A stretch of DNA of 13,217 bases. Source: Chromera velia (lineage: Eukaryota > Sar > Chromeraceae). How positions within the stretch are numbered: position 1 is the stretch's first letter; every line of letters starts with the position of its first letter. The stretch covers positions 1-13,217 of the forward strand of contig JAHBMJ010003104.1 in assembly GCA_018398765.1 (NCBI GenBank), written 5' to 3'. Made by a program: the position numbers and the translations under genes. Under the pieces are notes generated by a model, which did not search any database, was not told where the DNA came from, and worked only from the letters and a program-made list of their open reading frames with translations. Positions 1 to 10,162 of the stretch are shown one piece after another.

Positions 1-330
1 CCCAACCACGTGCTCAAGTCAGTAGAGTACGTGAGTGAGCGAACGAGCGAGCGAGTGGGTCAGCTGGTGTGGGAGTGAGTCACTAAGCGGGTGAGTGAGT
101 GACCCAATGAGTGAAAGACGGGCTGGCTGATGGAATAGAGGAGTCAGAAAATATATATAACGGCTCCCGGACATTGCACAAGCATCCAACTGTGCAAAGC
201 CTGGAGGGAACCTCATCTCGACCATGTCGAAGGGTATCAATCTCAAGCACACGAGTTGACGAATGCGTTTTTGTCCATGCATATAATAGATTTTCGAATC
301 CATTTTCATCATCTGCTCACATGCATGCAG
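1..330. other. Upstream flank (5' UTR or intron), no gene seen
   Basis: Contains a degenerate GTGA/GAGC repeat at about 24-118 and otherwise unremarkable sequence. The last ~45 bases are pyrimidine-rich and end in ATGCATGCAG, which resembles the other acceptors of this gene, so this may be the end of an intron. I see no TATA box or other core promoter signal I would trust. Confidence 0.5.
24..118. repeat. Degenerate GTGA/GAGC tetranucleotide repeat
   Basis: Imperfect tandem GTGAGTGAGCGAACGAGCGA-type sequence. On the minus strand it translates as a repetitive Ser-Leu-Thr-His run, which is a repeat artefact and not a gene. Confidence 0.7.
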
Positions 331-346
331 AGCTGCACTGAGCCTG
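331..346 (+). other. Possible 5' extension of exon 1 after acceptor
   Basis: If the AG at 329-330 is a splice acceptor, exon 1 begins at 331 in phase 2 and reads ALSL into the ATG at 347 with no stop. The pyrimidine-rich lead and TGCAG ending favour this, but the first ATG is also a reasonable start. Confidence 0.45.
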
Positions 347-998
347 ATGGATGCCGAAAAGATGAGCGAAGAGGGAGGCGACATAGCCTCTCGAGGCATC
401 TTCAAGGTTGCAGTCTGCCCGACTCAGTCGTTCAGACTCCCCAACGCTCTGCCTGTGGAGTTCTGGTACACATCGGGCAGGGCTGCAACAAGGGCTGAGA
501 AGACAGTCAAGGCCCCTTTTGGCGCTTCTTATGTGAGTGTGGGCCCGCGAGGCTCTCTTTTGGGTCTTCTTGATGGCAGGAGCGCTAACGAGAGTCCCCA
601 GGATTGGCCGTCTGAGGTTGTGGATGCACTCTGGGGTCCTGTGGAGCACCTGCCGGCTGTGCGAAAGATCATGCAACAGGAAATAGCAGACCGAATGAAG
701 ACGCTACTTGAGTCTCCGTTCAAAAAGCATTTTGATCCCGGGTTTGACAGCAAAAAGGTGGAGCTTGGAAGACAGAGAAAACTTCCGAAGTTTATTTCGG
801 ACGCACACGATTCTGCGACAAGCAGGTGGCCCGCTGCCCTAGACACATACGAGGGGAGCACGTTGTTGAATGACTTTCACGACCAAGGTATTCCGACAAA
901 ACAGAGCACGGGGCTGTTGGATTGCGTCATCAACCTCCAAGCCGAAGAGACGATCGGAAAATTTGGGGCAATTGCGATCCTGAAGGAATTCCGAAAAC
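347..998 (+). CDS. Exon 1 (N-terminal region, first ankyrin-like repeat)
   Basis: Residues 1-217 if the ATG at 347 is used. The first ~170 residues (starting MDAEKMSEEGG) match no family I recognise; they include a basic, mostly helical-looking stretch (PAVRKIMQQEIADRMKTLL). The last ~45 residues read as a divergent ankyrin repeat: STGLLDCVINL sits where TPLHxAA is expected and GAIAILKEF is the second helix. The exon ends in phase 1 at a GTCTGT donor, the same donor sequence used at 6914, and joins 1320. The reading frame stays open upstream to 290. A pyrimidine-rich tract ending ATGCATGCAG at 330 could make this an internal exon starting at 331 (phase 2), so the ATG may not be the true start. 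No signal peptide or membrane segment is present. Confidence 0.75.
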
Positions 999-1453
999 GT
1001 CTGTCCTTCTGTTCTCTAGTTTCTATTTTTGTCGCTTGCTTCGATATCAAGTTCAGCTTCTGGTTAGACAGTTGACGGATTTGGCGATAGCGAGTCAATC
1101 AAGCAGACATGCAGGGTTATCAAAGAACCAGAAATCCGGATTGACGCACGCAGTCATTGTTCGTTCCTGCATGGCCAAGCTCTTCGTCTCTCTCTCTCGC
1201 TGTGTGTGGGGGTGGGGGGTGGGGGGTGGGTGGGTGCGGGAGTGTGTGTAAATACGCATCGAAACATGCCAATCTCTCCTTCTCCGTATCTTTTTTTATG
1301 TGTGCGTCGATGAATGCAGACGGAAAGGAGCTGGAGTGGAATCACGTCACCTTGAACGACAACTGCACGCCTCTGTGAGTTTGTAACAGGCAAAAGTGGC
1401 CAGACAGACAGACAGACAGACAGACAGGCAGGCAGGCAGACAGACAGACAGAC

Positions 1454-1484
<31 letters not shown>

Positions 1485-4400
1485 ATGCGACAAGGGCAGC
1501 TTTAGATACATGGCTTCTTTTTGTGGACGCTACATTGTTTGTGATTCCATGTGTCTGGCTGACTTCTCTCGCAAAGTTGGTCCACATTCATGTCTGCTAT
1601 TGTTTTTGTTGGCACCACAGAGGAGCAGTAGAAAGTCTGCATGGAATCAAGCGTGACTGAAGACAGACGATCTCATTGTGATTCATTTTCTTCCTCCTGC
1701 AGAAAAAGGGCAGCTCTAGGAAGTCCCGAAGTCCTTGAGGAAGTTCTTCAATCCATCCACAGCCACACAAGAAGCTGACAGGGCGTCTCAGAGCAGAACA
1801 AAGAGGACGAATTCCACAAAGCGCTCAACTGGATTCATCGGTGGAACGTCTCCTATGTCAGTCAGTCAGTCAGTGAGGCAGTTCAACATTTTCTTTGTAG
1901 TTCTCCGTTTCGTCGATCGTCATATTTTGGATGAGTTTCATATGAGTCTTTTTTTTGCCAGAGAAAAACACCAATACAGAGAGGCCAATTTGGCGCCTGC
2001 AGCTTGTCCCGCCCGATTGTGTAACATCTCAATTCGCAAAACAAAAATGACGATCTAGCTGGGCATAAATTCAGCACATGAATCTACAGCTGATATGTCT
2101 TCCGCATCTGCATCTACACATACGCGCACACACATGAATTGACAAACATTTATTTTCAGGAATCTCAATGCTTCTACAATTGGGACGTCGACTCGCGGCA
2201 CAAAGGGGGGACACTGTATTTCGAGACTCACGAGAAACCCTTCATCAGACCCCTCGTGAAGACCCCCCCGAGGACAGTTATCACGTGGGGGAGCAAGGCA
2301 GCCTGCGTGTGTCTCAAGGGGACAGCTCTGATGCACGCAGCCTATGGGTAAGCGACGTGTTCTTTCTTCGTCTTGCTGATCTACTGCCTGTTCCTTTGTT
2401 TGCGCTTCCGTCTACCTATTCACTAGCTTGCCTTCAAAAGACGACTTGTCTTAGCAAAGTCAGACTGCCTCCCTGCCGTTTCCTGTCTCTCAGCCTGTTT
2501 GCAATTCAACCATAGACTCCTGTGTCGCATTGACGAATTTCACACAGCTCACATGACGCCTGCGAGCGTGTCAAACGCTTCCCATGCCCCCATGCACCTG
2601 CAGCGGCCATCTGGCTTCGATGAGGATGCTGATTGCCGAAGGTGCCGACCCCCAGTTGAAGGACGGGGATCTCCGAGGGCTCCTCCATTACTTGGACATG
2701 AGTCCTTTTGTCACATCAAGAACCTACCATGCAGCAGCAAAGGCCATAGGGGCACACTCGAAAAAGAAAAAGTCCAATTCCACACTGAAGGCATCAAACA
2801 GCAAAAGCATCACAGCACCCCTGGCAGCAGCAACGGAAGCAGACGTTTTCGGGTTCCGCCCGGGCTTCTACGCGATTTCGCTCAAACGTTCAATCTTTCA
2901 CGAGATGTTCGTTGACGTCTTCGGCAGATCCAAACACCGGCAGCACTCCCTTCGCACCCTCTTCCCGGCATCTGGCGTGGCTGATCAATTGATCCTCATG
3001 AAAATGCTCGCAGTACTGCGGTCAGTCAAATTTGAAGCCTCGGCCTCGCTGTGGCTCATTGTAAGTTGTCAGAACTATCGGTGCTCCCTTTGTGCCGGTC
3101 TTCAATGAACCATGAGGTAGGTAAACTTTGATCGATCACAGTCGGACAGGAAGGAGCCTAGATTCCGGCCGCAGGGTCAGAGAGAAATAATCCTCTTTCT
3201 GTCTTGAGAGCAATCGGTGCATGCCTTGTTCTCTCTCACTCCATGTTCCTTTCTCACACCCCTTCCTATGTGTGCCTTCAGTTACTGCGGCATCGACCTC
3301 GACGACTACAAAGGACTGGACGGCTCCAACCTGCTCATGTGGGCAGTCGCCGAATTTCTCCCGGACGTTGTGGCAAAAGTCAAGACGAAGGCCCAGATGC
3401 TCCAGAGGTGCACGAAGTGCTCCATGGTGTTCGACAAAAACCCAGAGGACTGGAGACATATGGGCGGGTCTACCCCCTTGCATGTGCTCGCATACCAACA
3501 CAGACAAGCTGACAGGGTAAATGCCTGGCAAAACGATTCGCTGAGTTACATTCCTTTTGTCTATCTGCATACATACCTGCCTGTGGCCTCTCCTGCTTGC
3601 ATGCTTTCGGGGTCCATGTGTACATTTGCCTTCCTGCCTGGCTGACTGGAGGCCTGTGTTCCTCGTTCACTGTCTTTCTTTGTGCCTGTTTGGATTTCTT
3701 TGCTTCCCGTCAGAATGGCGCGGTAAAAATTCTGAAGGAGCTGGGAAGCTACAGCGACTCCGTCCCTCTGGAGTCGGTCTCTCACATGGGCTGGACTCCC
3801 ATTCAGCTGGCTCTCGTGTTTTCTCCAGGGATCGAGCTGCTTCAGGTGTGTGAGTCGGGGGGAAGGGTGGCACTCTGCAGGTGGTGACTTGTGGTCGCAG
3901 TCGTGTACAGAGATTGTATTTCTGTGGACTTCAAAAAGCCTCTTTGGTTCCCTCAAGCTGCCTTCCATGTCTTTCATTCCTTTTTCCGTGATCATCGGCA
4001 TGGCCCTATTTCTCTCACGTTTCTGCTCAACTTCCCCTCCATGCAGCACATGCTCTGGATGAGAGCGATGATGCAAGCAGACGAGGAGAACGGAGAGGAG
4101 GCTCAAAGCAGAAGGGAACGACTGTGCACTCACCTGATTGAGGATGTGGTGCTCAGACGGGTAGGTGGGTGGGTGGAGTGTGAACAGTAAGGAAGTGACT
4201 GAGTGATGTACCCAGTTGATGTTCGATGGGGTAGTGAGAAGGGTCAGTGGGTCTGTGAGACAAAGAAGAGACAAAATGCCCTCTGTTCTTTTGCAGTTGC
4301 CTTTTCAGTTCTGGAACTTTCTTTCATGGTTGTCTACGGTCATGTCTCTTCTTTCTTCTGCTTTTCTGTCCTTCTCCTCGTTCTTGGGCACTCCTTTCGT

Positions 4401-7400
4401 TGTGTAGTGGCTTCGTGTATGTTTCTTCCTCCGTGTCACTCTATTCATGTTTGCATGCAGACTCGCCCCTTCGACCCCCGCGCGTCCACCCCGCTGAGGG
4501 CCGCCCTGGGCAACTGGATGGCCGCCGCGAAGTACGGAGACGCGCAGTGGGAGGAGGCGCGGGAGTTCCAGGAGAGACTGATGAGCTCCAACAGAGGGGA
4601 TGACCTGAAGGTTAGCTCGGAAAGGGGGGGGGGCCGTGGTCACGCAGTCATGTTTGTAGAGAGGCTCATTTCATGTGTGTGAGGGGTTTTTGGAAAATCA
4701 CAAGGGGACTTTGTATTCAATGGAGCCCTCGAATAGTGCGAGAGTGGGAGAATATTCTTTGGAAACATCCTCAGCACCCATGCAGATAGGCTTTCTGTGC
4801 AACCAAGACAGACTCATGGTGCGTTTGTCAACGACACAGAGGGGAGACGGAGGATGGACGGGGGCTGCTCTGTCTTTGTACTTTGCATACGATTGGTTGG
4901 TGACTTTCCTTCAAATGGAGTACATGGAAGCGCCCGCCATTTCAGTAGTGCTTTTTGTCCGACCCTACAGTCAACCCTTCCCTTTGTACCTCTCTTCTTT
5001 CATTTTCTGCAGACAGTTCTGAGCGCTCTGATGGCCAACGGAGGTCGACTGACGCACGCAGTCTTCCAGAGACTCAGTGAGAGAGCAGAGGGCTCAGAGG
5101 TCCTTGCGTCAACTGTCTGGCACACGCTGTTCGCAAATGACAGACTGGCCCCGGAAAAAAGAGAAAAACCTGTAATGCCCCACACGCACATTCCAGAGAC
5201 CCCAGCGAATTTCTTTGCTGGTGAGCCTGGAGAGGGACAAACTTCCAATGCCGAGTGGATCCGGATGGAGGTTCTGTCTAGAGAGGAAATGGCAGTGCCC
5301 GGACGGCCTGAGTGCTTTTCCTGGCCAGTCAACATTGATAACTACACTGAGGTCATCAGGTTCGAGGAAGGAGACGCCGGTCTTCCGCAACAGTCAGTGA
5401 CCTTTTCTCTCCTCCAGTCTCCTCTCCTGCGTTATTTTTAGTACCTTTCTACGTCTTCTGTGTATCTACACTTTGCGCAAAACATCATGCTATCCTCCTC
5501 CAACTCAATCTTCTCTTTGTTCTTTCGTCCGTCTCTACATTTTTGTAATATGTTTTTTCACCGAGTCGTTTCTGTAGACATGCACCTGTTTGTGTGACAC
5601 AAAAGGAGGGAGAGCAGGCCTCAATTCCTTCCTAGCTCTCTGTAAAGATGTAACAGCAGTTCACTGGTGGCCTGCGACAGTCATTTCTTTTCCCTGTGCT
5701 TGTGATATCTCTTGCAGTTACTGCGATCTCTGGTCAGCCTTCGCAGTTTGTGGGCGCCTCGAATCTCAACGCCGTCTGACGGACTTCTTCTCCATGACGA
5801 AGCCAAAAAACTGTGCCATCCTCCTCAGACCTCTTCCCGACCAGCTGCACAATACCAACCCCGATGCAAGACCCTCTTTTGCCTTCTGTGAGCACGTGCG
5901 CCCAGATCTGCACAGGCACATTGAGAGCGTGCACGTACGCACACCGCTGGCTGACAGACACATTCACATACGCCCAAAGTACCTTCCAGGCGAAAGTCTA
6001 GGACAGGAGGACTTCCGACGTCCCCTGCTCGTCTGCCTTGAAGAAGGAAATCCCCATTCTGACCTTGACAGGCGCACGTGGCACAGCACTCTTCTTGTGA
6101 AGAATGCGCAATTCACGAGGGAGAACAACCGACTGGAGACGTTTCAAGGTCCCCAGACCCTGCCGAATAGAGCCACGGCAGGTTCGCACGGAGCAAAGAG
6201 AGAGACGATTGACGATAGCGAGACGGACAGCGGGAACGAAATGTTCACCGAGCCCGTTTTCTCTCTGACAGACGACAATGGTTTGGAGGAAAACAAAAAA
6301 GTGAAGACACTCCTCTTCTCCGTCATTGTGGTGGATAGATCGCGTCTCGTATTGTCCTCTCTGGAACTGAACGGAGCTCCTTCTTTCTGTGTTCTCGCGA
6401 AGGACAGTCAGTTGAGTGTCCACGATGTGGTCTTCCGACACTGCGGCCATGTGGTGGCAGAAGCGGGGAACATCCCTCTGTTCTACGATGCCGAGCTACG
6501 ACAGTACCTCCCCCACCACGTCCGACCGGACTTCTCCTCTCTGATGGGTCCGGGGATCGGAAGACACTACACACTGATGAACATGCGGTCAGTCGGTGGG
6601 ATCGTGAGGAGGTTAAAGGTGCATTTGCAGCTATTCTCTGTCTGTTTTCTGTTCATACAGATGCTGAATCAGACAACAATCCAACATTAAGTGAACAGAA
6701 ACCCAGTGACACCCTGCTTGTTTCCCTTCTGCTTCAGCTTTGCTGGGTCTGCGGTGTTCTTCTACGAATCCTCTGGCAACCCCACAGCCCATGGGTCGCT
6801 TTTCAAGAACGTGACCTTCGAGGAGAACAGAAGCGCAGGTGCAGGGGGCGCTCTGCTGGCTCTGTACAACCCTCTGGCGAGGGTCTCAAACGGGACGGGA
6901 ATCACAATCATGGGTCTGTCAGGCCGATCGATCACAACAACAAGACTCATTCATTCATTGTCTCTGCAGGTGCTGAAACCTGTCAAATTGCATTTGCCAT
7001 TGATGTGCTCGAATCATGTCAAAGGGAATTCAAAACAAATTGTGGCGCTCAAAATGCTAACCTCGCCGAAAGCGTACCTATGAGACAAAATGGATCTTCG
7101 TGTGTTGTTTATTGGTTCTTTCTTCTCTTTTTCCTCGGTCCATCATTCACTTGCAGACAGCCGGTTCTTGCGGAATCGTTCCGTTCTTGGAGGAGGCGGT
7201 GTGGCTGCCAGCTGCCTCTCTTTCGAGTCCCAAGGAATTGCCATTCAGATCCTCGACAGCGTTTTCGAGAACAACGTGGTCCGTTTGTCTGCCTGACCGC
7301 CGATTTGTCTGTCACTCAGATTGCTTAGCCGTCCGTCTCTCTTACTGTCTGTCCACCTGCCCACCTCTGTGTTTGTGAGTGTGTGTGTGTGTGTGTGTGT

Positions 7401-10111
7401 TCGTCTGTCTCTCTTTCTGTGTATTTGTCTGTCAGTTTTCTATCATGTTTTTCTCATGATTTAATCGTGCAGGCATCGTCCAATCTGAAGCACTTCGAGG
7501 CCGTCCGCAGCTCCTACTTCTCATCCTACCACAGAGTGGACGGAGCGGCCGAGCCCACCCCCGTGGATCTGGCCCTTCTGTCAGACACGGACGGAACGAG
7601 AAAGGAAGCCATCGCACAAGGGGGGGCAGTGTACGTGACTGCGTGGAATCCTCTGACTGTTCTCATGGACTTCGACACCGCAGTCATTCAGAAGCTGCCC
7701 TCCGTTGTTCTCTCAGGGAACGTTTTCAGGTCAGTTGGGCAGCAAGTTGAGGGAGGGTCCCTGCTTCCTTCCTGCTGGAAGCTCCTCAAACAAATGAAAC
7801 GAGAAAAAGGCATTGGGGGCCTCTTGGTACACAAAGTGTCCTCATTTTTGTTCTCATTTTTGTTCGAGTCGTCGACAGACATAGGTCGCTGAATGCTATG
7901 AGTTCTCAGTGATTGATTGTCTCTCTTTGTGAACACCGCATCGAACCATGTATTTGTCAATCACTTTTAACAATTCAAGTTATATCCCGGCCAGCCTCGA
8001 CTCCTGTCATGAATGTTGCAGAAACAACAGTGCCTGGACAACAGCAGGTGCCGTCTCGGTGTGGCACTCCGGCCTCGACGTGTCGAAGTGCCTGTTTGAG
8101 GAGAACTCTGTGCTCAGACCCGCACCCACCGGGGATGTGGGGGGACTTGCTGTGACACAGAGACGATCTGGAGAGTGGGGCATCGATGTAGACATCAGAG
8201 ACTCCCACTTTCTTGGCAATGGGGTTCTGCATGCAGACGACTCGTGGGACGCTCTGGCCATTCATATCCGTGTCACAGGTAGGTAAGGGGGAATGTACGT
8301 GGGCTGATGGGATGTAATCATACGTTCTAAAGCACACTGACTGTGGACTCTCAAGTTCAGAGGCTATCTGCAAGGAGAACATTTGCGTGATTCACCAAGA
8401 CAGGTCCATTTTGGTTGTTGTTGTTGTATGGATGCATAACAAACAAGTAGAGACAACCGTTTTGGGCAAACCGAAGCGGACCAAGGACGCCCTTGCCAGG
8501 CCTAATCGGGCTTCGCAGGTTTAGGCATTGCTTGCAAAATCACTGGAAAGGCAGAATGACTGACCTTCATGTTCAAATCACTTGTCGAATTTTGTCATCT
8601 TGCAGACAAATGCCTCTTCGAGAACACCACAATCACAAAAATGAGCAAGACGGTCTACTCCCTGGATGAGGTCACACTGGTGGCAGTCAAGGTTAATCAG
8701 TGCAAGAGGCCGGGGATGCGTGAGTGTGTCTGCAAAAGCGTTCGGAGAAAGGAAAGAGAGAAGACGCATCACGTTTCTTCTACGCTCCAAGCAAAGGGAT
8801 CACTCTTGCACCACCTTCTTTTTGGACTCACAAGTACGATTTCAAGAGCCTCCTCGAGTGATCACCCCCTATTCTGGCTGCCTCCTTGCCTCCAGTCTTT
8901 CTGTCCGTCTGCTCGCCTGCCTGCATATTTTTCTGTGTGCGAGTGTGCAATATGTGCACATGTTTGTATGTTTGCGTGCATACCTTCGTTTGTTTGCGCG
9001 TGTGGCTGCAGACCCAGGACCCCACCTCTCTGTCTGCCGAGGGTCTGAGGGTCGTTTGTGACGCTGGGGAGGAAGCAACCTCGTCTCTGTATGCTGCGAA
9101 GGACGAGGTGGAGTTCCTCGGCTACTGCTCTCGTTGCCTCGCACCCTCTTTCCTCATTGCACGGGGGGAGACTGATGGAACGTCTGACTTCGCCACTGCA
9201 GCTGCAACGCTTTCACGGAAGGAGGGCGAGAAAAACGGAAAATCGAAGAGCAAAGAGGAGAAAGCTCAGAAGGACGGCACCACAAAGGCACACAAAGCAA
9301 TCAAAAATGAGTGGAAGTGCCAAAGCGTCGAGGATTGCGGTGATGGCGCTTCCTGTCGTCTGGTCAGTCGGTTGGAAAGGCAGGACCCAGCCTGTATTAA
9401 TTGATTCCCGTCAACCCATGCATGCACAAGTCTGAATTTGATGTCTGCAGGGTGTCGACAACGTGTTTGCCAAACAAGGGTACTGGTGCCTGCACAACCA
9501 GGCGACCAACGAGCTGAGTTGCCAGGAGTGCGTGAACAATCAGTGCGAAGGACCGAATTACGAATACGCGTGCTCTCAGAAAACAGGCATGCACAGGAAA
9601 GATGCAGCACAAGAGAAGGAGATTGGGAGAACGACTGAGACGTCGACACTAGAGACAAGACTGCCGATGTGCGAAGGGAAAATCAAGGAAGGAGGGACGT
9701 CGCCGTGTCCAGGTCAGTCAATTCGAGTTTTTGTTTATTTTCACCTGTATGACAAAAATGGCAGTCATGGTGAATATGTTCAGTCAGATGAAAGTGCAAC
9801 AGAACTCTTCCGCAAAAGTTAACAGCACATTTTAGCCCAATTGTCGGTCATGTGCAGGTCCGTACAAATAAGAATACTCCTTCGCAGCAGACGAATTATT
9901 CTGAATACACATATCCATGATCAAGCGAGGTCCCATGTCATCAGGCCTCTCTCTGAATCCCCTCCCCACTCATTTACTCCATTTCTTCTTCCGATCTCAG
10001 GTGAACGTGATGGCCCCCTCTGCTCCGAATGCACGGAAGAGGCACATTTTGCAACCTACCTGATGTCCCTCGGTGAGTTGCTTTCTCTGTTCGTCGCACA
10101 CACACACACAT

Positions 10112-10162
<51 letters not shown>

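Noticed and set aside
533-538. GTGAGT donor inside exon 1
   Set aside because: The open frame continues for over 450 bases with coding character and joins exon 2 in phase, so no intron is needed here.
1401-1484. Open frames through the CAGA/GA microsatellite on both strands
   Set aside because: They are translations of a simple repeat inside an intron, not genes.
3061-3066. GTAAGT as the donor of exon 5
   Set aside because: It is a better textbook donor than GTCAGT at 3021 but gives the wrong phase for exon 6 and breaks the ankyrin helix; it might serve a minor isoform.
3561-4274. 237-codon open frame on the minus strand
   Set aside because: It overlaps several well-supported exons and introns of the + strand gene, contains no domain-like pattern, and is explained by low stop density opposite pyrimidine-rich introns.
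4797-5012. Upstream continuation of the exon 10 frame as coding or as a signal peptide (hydrophobic Phe/Leu/Pro stretch)
   Set aside because: The hydrophobic residues come from translating the polypyrimidine tract before a strong acceptor (TTCTGCAG at 5012), and exon 9 joins 5013 in phase.
5590-5717. ATG at 5590 as the start of a separate second gene
   Set aside because: The added residues show no signal peptide, and an acceptor with matching phase sits at 5717/5718, so this stretch reads better as the end of an intron.
5998-6450. 150-codon open frame on the minus strand
   Set aside because: Entirely antisense to exon 11, which has clear beta-helix coding on the + strand.
8720-8725. GTGAGT as the donor of exon 16
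   Set aside because: It leaves phase 1, whereas exon 17 must start in phase 0.
10097-10162. Long Cys-Val runs on the minus strand
   Set aside because: Translation of the CA/TG microsatellite.
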